Part shown: positions 44,126 through 53,155 of the stretch, piece by piece
How the letters are laid out: each line of letters opens with the position of its first letter
Position numbering within the stretch: position 1 is the stretch's first letter
DNA from: an uncultured Cyclobacteriaceae bacterium
GTDB taxonomy: Bacteria; Bacteroidota; Bacteroidia; Cytophagales; Cyclobacteriaceae
NCBI GenBank assembly: GCA_947492745.1
Contig: CANLOE010000029.1
Coordinates: 1 to 63,268 of the forward strand
DNA length: 63,268 nucleotides
Direction: 5' to 3'
The notes under the pieces: generated by a model
Database searches by the model: none
What the model was told of the DNA's origin: nothing
Seen by the model: the letters and a program-made list of their open reading frames with translations, nothing else
Made by a program: the position numbers and the translations under genes

Positions 44126-44384
44126 CCCTGTCTTTTATCAAGTGAACTGGTATTCTTTTCGGTATTGAGAAGCTCATTGGTGTTGTTTATCCAAACACCA
44201 CAGGTAAAAGACAATATGATTTCTTTTTAGAGAGCTTTATCCAGTATGGAAAACCTCTAATGATCAATCCACGAATGATAAACCATAAATTTGCATGAAC
44301 CACGTTTAACCCCTTTTGCCGATGACCTTTTAGGGAACCCTATGCTTTCGCGGTGTAACTAAAGGCTATTCTGCGATTAATGAG
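44126..44384. other. Intergenic, nothing recognised
   Basis: Ends at a possible -7 box TAGATTTG (44385-44392), 16 bases before the SDR start codon. Confidence 0.3.
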
Positions 44385-44408
44385 TAGATTTGCAGTCACA
44401 CACAGAAT

Positions 44409-45965
44409 ATGATGACAAAAAACCAAGGAGAAGAAGTCGTGAAGATACATCAGGAACAGATAGACCAGTGCATTTCCGTATTGGAAGCTTTAAATGCCGA
44501 TACCAATCAGATCTTTGAAATACCGGAAGAAAAAAGGTTGGCTTTGATCATGGCGGCCGGTCTACTGTCCAGGCCCAGTCGTGAAGAATTTTCAAGGCGC
44601 AAAAAGGAGGCCAAGAAAGCTGAAAAGAGGAAGATCAGGGAAAAAGATAGAAAAGCACGAAACAATACGGGTATCCGTAGTGCAAGAGAAGCCCTCGTCT
44701 TCGAAGCCCCCAAGATGATCGGGGTCTCAGGGGCTGCTGCGTCTACGGAACTATTGGAGTCTCCAAGAAACTGTTATGTCTGTAAAGAGATATACCATCG
44801 CTTGCATCATTTTTATGATACGATGTGTCCTGACTGTGGTGATTTCAATTATGCCAAGCGGTTTCAGACGGCAGATATGACAGGACAGGTAGCCTTGGTC
44901 ACGGGTTCTAGATTAAAGATAGGATATCATATAACCTTGATGATGCTACGTGCCGGGGCGACGGTCATCGCCACTACCCGCTTTCCCGTAGACTCTGCTT
45001 TGCGTTTTTCCAAAGAGTCGGACTATAGTGACTGGGGGCATCGCTTAAAGATTCATGGACTTGACCTGAGACATATACCAAGTGTAGAGATATTCTGTAA
45101 TTATATAGAACAGCAGTATGACCGCTTGGACGTACTTATCAATAATGCCGCTCAGACGGTCCGCCGACCATCGGGCTTTTATCAGCACCTGATGCCCCGT
45201 GAGGCACTCGCTTTTTCGGACTTACCCATAGTGGCACAGGAGCTGTTGAGCGACCATCAGGCCTGCATCGAAGAACTGAAGATGCTCAATGCAGATGTTA
45301 GCTCCGACCAGCAGAAAAACCTTCCTATCAGTTGGCATGGAAAACGGCTCGGTATCGGCCTGAGTGCTTCCGCAGCACTCTCCCAGATTCCTTATAGCAT
45401 TGATAATTCGCTGAGTACGGCCGAAGTGTTTCCCGAAGGACAATTGGATGCCGATCTACAGCAGGTTGATTTAAGAAAGACCAACAGTTGGCGCTTGAAA
45501 CTTGGAGAAATAGATACCGTGGAGATGCTCGAAGTACAGCTGGTCAATTCGGTAGCCCCTTTCGTGCTCTGTAACCGCCTGTTGAAAATCATGAAAAAAG
45601 AAAATACGGGGCAGAAACATGTCATCAATGTATCGGCGATGGAAGGTAAGTTTCACCGGTTCCATAAGGAAGACAGGCATCCACATACCAATATGGCCAA
45701 AGCCGCTCTCAATATGATGACACATACCGCAGCTTCGGACCTGGCCAAATTCGGCATCTATATCAATGCGGTGGATACGGGATGGGTCACCGATGAGGAC
45801 CCTGCCGAGTTGGCCAAAAGAAAAGAAGAGGTTCACGATTTTCAACCGCCCCTCGATATCGTGGACGGAGCGGCCAGGGTATTGGACCCCTTGTTCGATG
45901 GTATCAATACAAGGAAGCACTGGTCGGGTAAGTTCTTGAAGGACTATAAACCTATTACTTGGTGA
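44409..45965 (+). CDS. Atypical SDR oxidoreductase with N-terminal zinc-ribbon-like region
   Basis: A 518-residue protein. Residues 1-125 form a charged helical region. Next comes [23 protein letters not shown] (about 122-145), two CxxC pairs that probably bind zinc. The SDR Rossmann domain starts at [17 protein letters not shown] and continues with [11 protein letters not shown] and [12 protein letters not shown] (catalytic Ser). Where SDRs have YxxxK the protein has TNMAK, so the active-site Tyr is Thr; the family's usual chemistry is doubtful. A large insertion of about 100 residues follows the NNAAQ motif. It is about twice the usual SDR length. Function unknown; related long SDRs exist in bacteria and fungi as far as I recall. 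Confidence 0.78.
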   Translation: MMTKNQGEEVVKIHQEQIDQCISVLEALNADTNQIFEIPEEKRLALIMAAGLLSRPSREEFSRRKKEAKKAEKRKIREKDRKARNNTGIRSAREALVFEAPKMIGVSGAAASTELLESPRNCYVCKEIYHRLHHFYDTMCPDCGDFNYAKRFQTADMTGQVALVTGSRLKIGYHITLMMLRAGATVIATTRFPVDSALRFSKESDYSDWGHRLKIHGLDLRHIPSVEIFCNYIEQQYDRLDVLINNAAQTVRRPSGFYQHLMPREALAFSDLPIVAQELLSDHQACIEELKMLNADVSSDQQKNLPISWHGKRLGIGLSASAALSQIPYSIDNSLSTAEVFPEGQLDADLQQVDLRKTNSWRLKLGEIDTVEMLEVQLVNSVAPFVLCNRLLKIMKKENTGQKHVINVSAMEGKFHRFHKEDRHPHTNMAKAALNMMTHTAASDLAKFGIYINAVDTGWVTDEDPAELAKRKEEVHDFQPPLDIVDGAARVLDPLFDGINTRKHWSGKFLKDYKPITW

Positions 45966-46197
45966 GCGTTTGTCAATGTCAATAACGGTTTTATACCCAT
46001 TCGCGATAGTTTAGGCCAAAATGATTTTTGAAGGTCACCTTCGATATGAAATCCAGAAGTATCCTCTGCCGATTTGTGATAAGCTTGATTTCTATCCTAA
46101 GGCATACGAAGTTTTCCAAAGGTCCAATATAACCTAACTAATTTCCGCCAGTTAAGGAGAAAGAGGTAGGATTATCAAATAGTATCGGATATTTCTT

Positions 46198-46392
46198 AGA
46201 GACTGTTTTGAAAATGTATATATAAAATTTGTCATCGCGTATTTTAAAGAGGATCGAGCGTGCCATTAATGTCCCGAGGACATTAATGGCGAAGGGGCCA
46301 GCCTGCCGCGTGAGCGGTGGACAAAGATAGCATGTCGCGCTAGCCAGCGAAAGGATCAAAGAAATTATGCGCTAAAAGAAGTACATAAGAAA
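46198..46392. mobile_element. MITE F5 copy, right end lost
   Basis: Left end AGAGACTGTTTTGAAAA, inner blocks GATCGAGCG, GGGGCCAGCCTGCCGCGTGAG and GATAGCATGTCGCG as in 15221-15435. Confidence 0.7.
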
Positions 46393-46404
46393 TCCTCTTG
46401 CACA

Positions 46405-46564
46405 TATGTCACTACATGCATTAGCCCTTCTATTGCGGCCTTAAAAATCAGTAAATTGAATGCGTTTTTCGGATTCACCGTAGCGGTGCTACGCTGAATC
46501 CAAGAAAACGCACTGATGTATTGCCATTTAAGTCCTCATGACGAAGTTCCAACGAACATTCTGG
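46405..46564. mobile_element. MITE F3 copy, reversed
   Basis: Reads as the complement of F3: GCATTAGCCC..., CACCGTAGCGGTGCTACG, GAAGTTCCAACGAACATTCTGG. It is followed after 6 bases by F2 copy d. Confidence 0.75.
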
Positions 46565-46570
46565 CTTCAA

Positions 46571-46896
46571 CCCAAAACGTTCGATAAAGAACCTATTCCG
46601 CGCATAAATAGCTTCCTACCGGAAGCTTCGCCCACCGGTCTTCATTCACCATAGCGGTGCTATGCCGCACGAATCCAAATGGCCGGTATTTTGCTATTTA
46701 TACAAATTAAGGTTTTAAATGTCGTATAAGATTCCGCTGGTCATTTTGTTTCGATCAAGGCGAGAACCGCAGGAATAGCAGCGCTATCGCGAGGATTGTC
46801 CACGCAGAGTGAAGCAAAATGAACAGGAAGATATGCGGTATTTGAAAGCTAAGTTTGTATTATACGCTCATCACGATTTCTATCGATCAATTTGGG
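46571..46896. mobile_element. MITE F2, copy d, interrupted by F1 copy G
   Basis: Left part 46571-46700 and right part 46863-46896 join to a normal 164-bp F2 (CCCAAAACGTTCGATAAAG to CGATCAATTTGGG). Flanks TTCAA and TTAAA are an imperfect target duplication. Confidence 0.85.
46701..46859. mobile_element. MITE F1, copy G (159 bp), nested in F2
   Basis: Begins TACAAATTAAGG, ends AAGCTAAGTTTGTA. Target duplication TTA at 46698-46700 and 46860-46862; uninterrupted F2 copies have a single TTTATACGCTC-like sequence here. Confidence 0.92.
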
Positions 46897-46901
46897 TTAA
46901 A

Positions 46902-47269
46902 AGGTGGCCCGTGGAAGAATCGTTCAAATTGCTCAATACCAGGGCCGAACCGGAAAACCTAAGTGTAAAGACAGCACATACCGTCCGGCAGGATTTTCAT
47001 GGGATAATCTTTCGGGCAGACCTAAGTTCGGTACCGAGCAGAAAACTCACCAAAAAAGGACATACCGGGTCAATAGGACACAGGCCCATCGAAAAACACG
47101 ACCGATCATCAACCAAATGTTCAGCAACATGAACGACATACTACAGACACTGGAAAAATATGCCATACAACTGATCGCTCAAGCTGAAATAGTAAGGCCA
47201 AACAGGACTGTCAATAGAATTGGAAGGTATGGAGGAAGACCTGCCGGTTTTATAACTTACAAACCTTAA
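46902..47269 (+). pseudogene. IS4-family transposase, C-terminal remnant with frameshift
   Basis: The first frame reads RWPVEESFKLLNTRAEPENLS, TVRQDFHGIIFRADLSS, the IS4 C-terminal region with the catalytic Glu in VEESFKLL. Near 47030-47060 the reading shifts by one frame to YRVNRTQAHRKTRPIINQMFSN, then VRPNRTVNRIGRYGGRPAGF to a stop. The N-terminal catalytic Asp domains are absent; the F2 element abuts the break point. Confidence 0.78.
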
Positions 47270-47339
47270 CTAAACGACATTGATGATACGGGTTAAACGA
47301 TACATTTTATACCCTAACGTAAATAAAAAGTGACAAAAC

Positions 47340-47630
47340 TTGATCGATAGGTCGAATTTTTCTAATTTGAACTCACCTCCCAGAAATCTTCCCCCATCCA
47401 AGACCGAAGAACTCCGTTGATTGCGCCGCAAGACCGGGGGTACCCGTGTGCATTCCCATACGACCTGTATCCTGAGGCTCTGTGATGGATTCAGCGTCAA
47501 GCAGGTGTGCATGGCCCTTGGCATCGACGAGAACACAGTCTACCACCATGGAGTTCAGCGTGGACGACTTTCTGTCCGGGAGCATAGGGTGGTAGAAGAC
47601 TGTGTCTATCCGCTCTTTCTTGGTTTTGAC
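47340..47630 (+). pseudogene. Fragment with transposase-type helix-turn-helix
   Basis: Bases 47421-47633 read ILRLCDGFSVKQVCMALGIDENTVYHHG, a helix-turn-helix of the kind that begins IS630-like and similar transposases. The surrounding frame is short and the DNA is richer in G+C than its surroundings. No catalytic part is present. Confidence 0.5.
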
Positions 47631-47639
47631 TAGTATGTA

Positions 47640-47789
47640 TACCCAAACGCGAATGGTTGGGGAAAAGATTTTTTTCTCAAAGAAGCATTATGTCCATTAC
47701 GAATATCTCCAATGACCAGTGGACAATATGCTTCTTTATTTTTTCGACTACTCCTTTGGACTGTTTTCCGGTTTACTTTCTCTTGAGTA
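47640..47789. mobile_element. MITE F4, copy 1 (150 bp)
   Basis: Ends TACCCAAACG and CTTTCTCTTGAGTA, with TA duplicated on both sides (47638-47639, 47790-47791). The inner pair AAAGAAGCATTATGTCC and GGACAATATGCTTCTTT forms a long imperfect hairpin. Confidence 0.65.
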
Positions 47790-48053
47790 TAAAACAAGGT
47801 ATCGATCAATATTTTTTGAATTTCGCGAACATACATAGCCACCGATCTTCCCACTATTCCGGAATTTTATTTTTTTACGGGCATTGGGCATGACCTCTGA
47901 GGGCAAAGTGCCGTTGGCCAATCCGAAATATTTATCGCTCGCATACAGCTATTTAACTTTTTCTTTTTAGCAAAGGGGGGGGTGGGAAGAAACAGAGCGT
48001 TTAAAGTTATGTCTAGACACTATTAATCATTTTTAAACCAAATTTTAAATTTT

Positions 48054-48458
48054 ATGAAAATCCTTAAATCAATGATGATGGCATTATCGTTCGTAGCGGT
48101 ACTTGCCTCTTGTGACAAAGAAGAACTGGTAGAGCAGAATATCGAGTCCGATAATAGCGCGGAGAAAAACCTGACCGTAGCGCAAGAACGCTCTGGAGAT
48201 TGCTCTAAGTTCAACGGACTAAAGTTTTTCACGAATGGAAAGGCCGTTCATGCTAAAGGTGCCAACTCTTTGATTTCTGATAGAAAGACAATTGTTTGGT
48301 CTGTAGATGGAGTGGATGTACTCTCTAACTCAAAGATATCATCTGTAGTTTTCCCTTTCCTTCGTTTTATCTCTGAACCCGGCACCCACGAAGTATGCTT
48401 CACGGCCGAGACAGAAAGTTGTGGTATGATATCGGACTGTGTCAAGGTTACCATATAA
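48054..48458 (+). CDS. Small lipoprotein with PKD/Ig-like domain
   Basis: A 134-residue lipoprotein with lipobox VLASC (Cys20) and an acidic linker (DKEELVEQNIESDNSAEKN). The rest, IVWSVDGVDVLSNSKISSVVFPF, PGTHEVCFTAETESCGMISDCVKVTI, has the alternating strand pattern of a PKD-like immunoglobulin fold with three or four Cys that may form disulfides. Probably surface or periplasmic; function unknown. A strong terminator follows. Confidence 0.75.
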   Translation: MKILKSMMMALSFVAVLASCDKEELVEQNIESDNSAEKNLTVAQERSGDCSKFNGLKFFTNGKAVHAKGANSLISDRKTIVWSVDGVDVLSNSKISSVVFPFLRFISEPGTHEVCFTAETESCGMISDCVKVTI

Positions 48459-48513
48459 CCGAGCGAGCTGTATATCAGTTCTTTGAAAACCTTAATTGAA
48501 AAATTCTGAGGTG

Positions 48514-48545
48514 ACAGAAGGTGTCCTAGGACACCTTCTGTTTGT
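48514..48545 (+). terminator. Intrinsic terminator of the lipoprotein gene
   Basis: Perfect 13-bp arms ACAGAAGGTGTCC and GGACACCTTCTGT with a TA loop, followed by TTGT, 55 bases after the stop. Confidence 0.8.
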
Positions 48546-48663
48546 ATAAACGCGGACCGTATACCGTTGTATTTTCCTCTTATCTATATACGGAGCAGAA
48601 AGGAGTCCTTTGGAGGTTAAATTCGGTATCTTACCCCTCAGAGACGCATTGAATGCTCATACT

Positions 48664-48972
48664 TTAGGAAGAAGAGGCGTCCTGTTGTCTCCTCAAAAAT
48701 GTATGATCGGCATAGAACGTAGCAAAAGGAAACAGCGAAGCTGCCAATAGTAATAGTGTTATCCTGAACCCCCATCGGTGGATGATACTGTTCTGCAAAG
48801 TAAGCATACCATAGACCATAAACAAAACCCCATGAGCCATACCCACAACAAAATTGGGTTCCGGTAAGTCATAAAGATACTTTAGGGGCATAGTGACCCC
48901 TAACAATAGATAACTGATACCTTCTAGGATAGCCGCCCATCTCAACCGGCCTATTGATGTGGTTATACGCAT
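48664..48972 (-). CDS. DUF3817 small membrane protein
   Basis: A 102-residue protein with three hydrophobic helices. LRWAAILEGISYLLLGVTMPLKY, VGMAHGVLFMVYG and LLLLAASLFPFATFYADHTFLRR match the DUF3817 integral membrane family, whose function is not established. Monocistronic. Confidence 0.85.
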   Translation of the reverse strand: MRITTSIGRLRWAAILEGISYLLLGVTMPLKYLYDLPEPNFVVGMAHGVLFMVYGMLTLQNSIIHRWGFRITLLLLAASLFPFATFYADHTFLRRQQDASSS

Positions 48973-49539
48973 AATGAATACAGATAGTAGTTATATACAG
49001 AAAACACTTTTCCTACCGATGTTCGATAGAAGGAGTTGAAGACATGAGTCCATAGCCATAAAGGTAATTGTCATAGGAAGAACTGTGGGCTTTCGGTCCA
49101 TAAATATTTTAAACCCAAAATCGATACTAGTGATTTGTCATTGCCTTATTTGATATCCGATTTCCTGTTCCCTATATCCATTTGGCGGGAATGGATTTCT
49201 ATATTAAGCAATGATGATGGGTATGTTGCCGGAAAGTGAACTATACCAGCAATCAAAAGGATTTCTTCCTATATGAATATATTTTCAGAAAGATGTATTT
49301 TAAGGATTATACTAAAATTCAAGTGTTAATGGACTCCGTTTTTGTAAGTGTGTAATTATTGTCAATTCGGCTAAGCGACTGATATTGCCGATAAAGTGCT
49401 CAAAAATTCTGTTGACCTGATTTTTGCGGTTTACTTCTTGTTAATTTGATAATACGCTTTGGGATAAAGTTCGGAAGGTATGGGCTATTATTATATATCA
49501 TAAATTTCACTTCCTCTTATGGGTTAAGCATTGACAAAC
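48973..49539. other. Intergenic, nothing recognised
   Basis: About 570 bases between divergent genes; no repeat end or strong hairpin found. Confidence 0.35.
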
Positions 49540-51486
49540 ATGGGATTGAAGACTCTTTTCTACAGATTGAAAATCAAGCTGAAACTTTTAGTGGCCTTTG
49601 GTTCCATTCTATTGCTTTCCGCTATTTTGATGGTTACGGCGACATTATCAATACGCACTATCCTACATCATAAGGAATTGAACGAAGCAATAGATGACCT
49701 TACCTTACAGTTATTAAAAATCAATACTACAGCGAAGGATTTTATCCATCTGGGATATAAAAAAAATGATTTCCTGACATCGGGCCATAGTGTACATTTA
49801 GAGGAGTTTGATAGTCGCTTGGCTACTGTTGACGGGATATTGCAGGGCATCAAGACCGAAGACCTACTGTCCTCGGATGTTTCTGCAAAAGCCTTCAAGA
49901 AAATACAACTGGGAGTGGGGCGGTATACCGGTAGTTTTAAAAACCTGGTTTACCTGTTACGGGAAAGGGGCTTTAAAGACCATGGTACGGAAGGAGCGCT
50001 TCGAAGAGCAATCCACAGTGTCGAGCAAAGTGATTTTGACTTTGATGCGGTCAAGATGCTAATGCTCAGAAGGCATGAAAAGGATTTTTTCTTAAGGAAG
50101 GACATGAAGTACCTTTCCAGATTCAATGCGTTGGTAGACGAGTTCCATAGTTCGTTGAAGTCGATACCCTTGCGAAATGAAGAAGAGGGCAGCCTCCGAA
50201 GTAAGGCCTTGGATGATATAAAAGATTATAAAGAGAAGTTCAACCGTATTGTCTCTATTGAGCAAAGCATAGGTTTGACCGATAGCGAAGGGGTTAAAGG
50301 GAAAATGATGAGTTCATTTGACACCATGGAACCCGAGCTTATCCATCTGAGAAAAGAGGTAAAAGAGAGCAGTAGACAGTCAACGCATCGCTCTATGATC
50401 ATCCTGTCCGTGGTAGTTGTACTACAACTGTTCATCGGTTTTGTGCTTGTCTTTTTTTATTCCAATCTACTGACCAGGGCTATCAAAGAACTGAAGACCG
50501 CTATGATCAGTCTGGCAGACGGGGATTTTCCGGAAAAAATGACTATCCGGACTTCTGACGAGATCGGAGAGACCAAAAAAGCCCTGAACGAACTGATCGA
50601 TAGGATAGAGGCGGCGGTACGCTTTTCTACGGCACTGGGTAATGGTAATCTGGACAAAAACTATGATAGTGTGGACAGGAACGATGTATTGGCCAAGTCC
50701 ATCATTTCCATGCAGGCCAAAATCATAGAAGCGGAAAAACAAAAATCGTATACCAACTGGTACAATCAGGGCATGGCAGCCTTTACGGATATCTTCAAGG
50801 AGGAGGATAAAAGTTTGGCAGAACTTAGCAGTGGTATCATCAGGACCATGGCGAAGTATCTTGATGCCCAGCAAGGTATACTCTACATACAACATCATGG
50901 CATGGACAGACTTCATCGTCTGGCTACTTATGCCTTTAATGCCACGTCCCCTAACGGTAATGAGGTAGAAATCGGACAGGGGCTCGTCGGTCAGTGTATG
51001 GCAGAAAAGCGAACCCTGCACTTGAGCAATGTCCCTGAAGGTTATGCCAATATTACTTCCGGTCTAGGGATGATTGCCCCTAAGAGCTTGCTGGTAGTGC
51101 CTTTGAAGACAACTCAGTCCATAGTAGGGGTTGTCGAATTATCTTTCTTCGACACTTTGGAACCCGGCAAAATCAGATTTGCCGAAAAAGTTTCAGAACA
51201 CATTGCCAATGTGCTGTTCGGCAAACAGGTCCGGGAACGTACTCAGGCACTTTTAGATCAAGCTCAGCGCAAGACCATGGAAATGAAAGTACAAGAAGAG
51301 AAACTGATAAAAAACTCTTCCGAGCTAGAGGCAACCAAACAGGAGATAGAAAGGCAGAAGGCCGAATTGGAATCCCATATTTTCAGATTGGTAGCGCAAG
51401 TGAAGTCGAAAGATAAAGCTATCGATGTGTTGGAGGCTCAGTTGAAACGGTACAGGTTGCACGCTGACGAACCATTTAATCTTTAA
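49540..51486 (+). CDS. Membrane sensor with HAMP and GAF domains, no output domain
   Basis: A 648-residue protein; ATG 49540 (MGLKTLFYRLKIK) is preferred to a TTG nine bases earlier. One membrane segment (about 14-38) precedes a periplasmic helical domain of about 250 residues like those of chemoreceptors and hybrid kinases. A second membrane segment (about 283-307, IILSVVVVLQLFIGFVLVFFYSNL) leads to HAMP (LADGDFPEKMTIRTSDEIGETKKAL). A linker follows, then a GAF domain (about 420-570, LDAQQGILYIQ, IGQGLVGQCMAE). It ends in a coiled coil without kinase, cyclase or methyl-accepting domain. It could signal by contact with a separate protein, such as the kinases at 28751-33020. Confidence 0.82.
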   Translation: MGLKTLFYRLKIKLKLLVAFGSILLLSAILMVTATLSIRTILHHKELNEAIDDLTLQLLKINTTAKDFIHLGYKKNDFLTSGHSVHLEEFDSRLATVDGILQGIKTEDLLSSDVSAKAFKKIQLGVGRYTGSFKNLVYLLRERGFKDHGTEGALRRAIHSVEQSDFDFDAVKMLMLRRHEKDFFLRKDMKYLSRFNALVDEFHSSLKSIPLRNEEEGSLRSKALDDIKDYKEKFNRIVSIEQSIGLTDSEGVKGKMMSSFDTMEPELIHLRKEVKESSRQSTHRSMIILSVVVVLQLFIGFVLVFFYSNLLTRAIKELKTAMISLADGDFPEKMTIRTSDEIGETKKALNELIDRIEAAVRFSTALGNGNLDKNYDSVDRNDVLAKSIISMQAKIIEAEKQKSYTNWYNQGMAAFTDIFKEEDKSLAELSSGIIRTMAKYLDAQQGILYIQHHGMDRLHRLATYAFNATSPNGNEVEIGQGLVGQCMAEKRTLHLSNVPEGYANITSGLGMIAPKSLLVVPLKTTQSIVGVVELSFFDTLEPGKIRFAEKVSEHIANVLFGKQVRERTQALLDQAQRKTMEMKVQEEKLIKNSSELEATKQEIERQKAELESHIFRLVAQVKSKDKAIDVLEAQLKRYRLHADEPFNL

Positions 51487-51503
51487 ACCCGGATGATGTA
51501 TTA

Positions 51504-51662
51504 TACAAACTTAGCTTTTAAATATCGCATATCTTCTTGTTCATTTAGCTTCACTCTGCGTTGACAATCCTCGGGATAGCGCTGCTATCCCTGCGGTTCT
51601 CGCCTTGATTGAAACAAAATGACCAGCGGAATCTTATACGACATTTGAAACCCAAATTTGTA
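51504..51662. mobile_element. MITE F1, copy H (159 bp)
   Basis: Begins TACAAACTTAGC, ends CCCAAATTTGTA, target duplication TTA at 51501-51503 and 51663-51665. It starts 17 bases after the sensor gene stop, where its hairpin could serve as a terminator. Confidence 0.88.
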
Positions 51663-51687
51663 TTAGAACTTAGTTGTGAGGGTTTAA

Positions 51688-51851
51688 CCCAAATTGACCG
51701 ATAGAAATCGTGATGAGCGTATCAATAGCAAAATACCGGCCATTTGGATTCTTTTGGCATAGCACCGCTATGGTGAATGAAGACAGGTGGGCAAAGCTTC
51801 CGGTATGAAGCTATTTATGCGCGGAATAGGTTCTCTATTGATTATTTTGGG
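51688..51851. mobile_element. MITE F2, copy e (164 bp), inserted in an F5 end
   Basis: Ends CCCAAATTGACCGATAG and TTGATTATTTTGGG, target duplication TTTAA at 51683-51687 and 51852-51856. The right flank continues AACAGTCTCTAA, an F5 end. Confidence 0.85.
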
Positions 51852-51918
51852 TTTAAAACAGTCTCTAAAGTCAATGGTATTTTGACGATTATGAATGTTT
51901 TAAAATCAGAACGGCCCC

Positions 51919-52572
51919 TTACTTTTTTCCCACAAAAAACAGGTAATTCCAAACCCCTCCATAAGCTGCTTTGGATTGTTGTAGATCTACTTTGAAGTGC
52001 TGTTCGAGTTTGGGCACAAGGTGTTTTTCCATACGCACGTGATGATTGGCCATATGACGGCTAAACCAACCGAAGCGACTGTATTCAAAATCTGTCACTG
52101 CTATAATGCCATCTTCCTTGAGGTCTCCATGGGCGCATTCTATCAATGCCGACCATTGGGGGTTGATCATGGACAGGGAGTAGGAGAATAAAATAAGATC
52201 AGCTTTTTTCGGCCGTTTCTCGGAAGGTGTACCATAGGTTTCGTGAAGGATTTTGATATTGCCATAAGCGCCCAGTTTCCGTTTGGCCTTTTCCAACATT
52301 ATGGAGGAGGCATCGAGTCCGAATATATGCGCTTTCGGGTATTTTTTGACCAAGTGTTTGAGGTTGAACCCTGTGCCACAGCCGATTTCCATGATCACGG
52401 CATCGTCGGGAAGGTTGGGTAACTTTCCTATAAGGGTTTTTCTACCGAAAAGGAAGGACCAGCGGGTAGCATCGTATATTTTTGATTGGAAACTGTAATA
52501 GGCCTCCATTTTCTGCTGCTGTCGTTGTTCTTGCGGGATAAGCCCGGAAGAATGGATTTCTTTAGATGTCAT
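51919..52572 (-). CDS. SAM-dependent methyltransferase, BtaB-like
   Basis: A class I methyltransferase of about 217 residues from ATG 52572; the frame also extends to 52671. The segment YYSFQSKIYDATRWSFLFGR, motif I VIMEIGCGTGFNL, LILFSYSLSMINPQW, and IAVTDFEYSRFGWFSRHMANHHVRME resemble BtaB, the enzyme that methylates diacylglyceryl-homoserine three times to give the betaine lipid DGTS. The partner BtaA is not in the window, so the assignment to betaine lipid synthesis is unproven; at least a small-molecule or lipid methyltransferase is secure. Confidence 0.78.
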   Translation of the reverse strand: MTSKEIHSSGLIPQEQRQQQKMEAYYSFQSKIYDATRWSFLFGRKTLIGKLPNLPDDAVIMEIGCGTGFNLKHLVKKYPKAHIFGLDASSIMLEKAKRKLGAYGNIKILHETYGTPSEKRPKKADLILFSYSLSMINPQWSALIECAHGDLKEDGIIAVTDFEYSRFGWFSRHMANHHVRMEKHLVPKLEQHFKVDLQQSKAAYGGVWNYLFFVGKK

Positions 52573-52776
52573 ACGAGGCGATAATTTCCTGTGATGTATT
52601 GATAAGCTGTCCAAACTTTTGGAACCAGCTTCAAAAGTAGGGGTAGATATAGCCAATTGAAAATCAAACATTATTCTTTTTTTAACAATTACGAAATAAA
52701 ACGGTATAGTCCGACGAAATACATGTATGACCTCAGGATATCCCCTTAGATTTCATGACGAAATCAATAGCTTAAG

Positions 52777-53103
52777 CCCGGGTCATGCGTTGGAACTTCG
52801 TAACGAGGGTTTATACTCAAGAAAAAGTGAAATGGGAATTTTGAAGTTCCACAGGTCTTGGACCAATCCTGCGCTGGCCGACTTGTCATTAGTAGATCGG
52901 TCATTAGGGTCGTTCCTGGGAGAAAAGTGCTTTCTTGATCATTTCAGTATGTCCCAAAACAATTTCATTTGGGTATAAATAGCAATACATCAGGGAGTTT
53001 TATTGGATTTGGCGTAGTACCGCTATGGTGAATCCAATAAACGTAGTACAACGACCGGTTTGCAGCTATTTATGCGCGGAATAGGTTCTCTATTGATTAT
53101 TTT
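52777..53103. mobile_element. MITE F3/F2 chimera interrupted by F4
   Basis: Left part (CCCGGGTCATGCGTTGG, GTAACGAGGGTTTA) and middle (AGCAATACATCAGG, GACCGGTTTGCAGC) match the divergent F3 at 12833, while the right end (TATTTATGCGCGGAATAGG to ATTATTTTGG) is that of F2. An F4 element sits at 52814-52975. Confidence 0.7.
52814..52975. mobile_element. MITE F4, copy 2 (162 bp), nested
   Basis: Ends TACTCAAGAAAAAGTGAA and TTCATTTGGGTA, TA duplicated at 52812-52813 and 52976-52977. Reversed relative to copy 1; only the terminal ~20 bases and scattered inner positions are shared. Confidence 0.7.
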
Positions 53104-53155
53104 GGATTTATTATACGGGATAGTGCTTTTCGATAATCAATGGACATGTCCCAGG

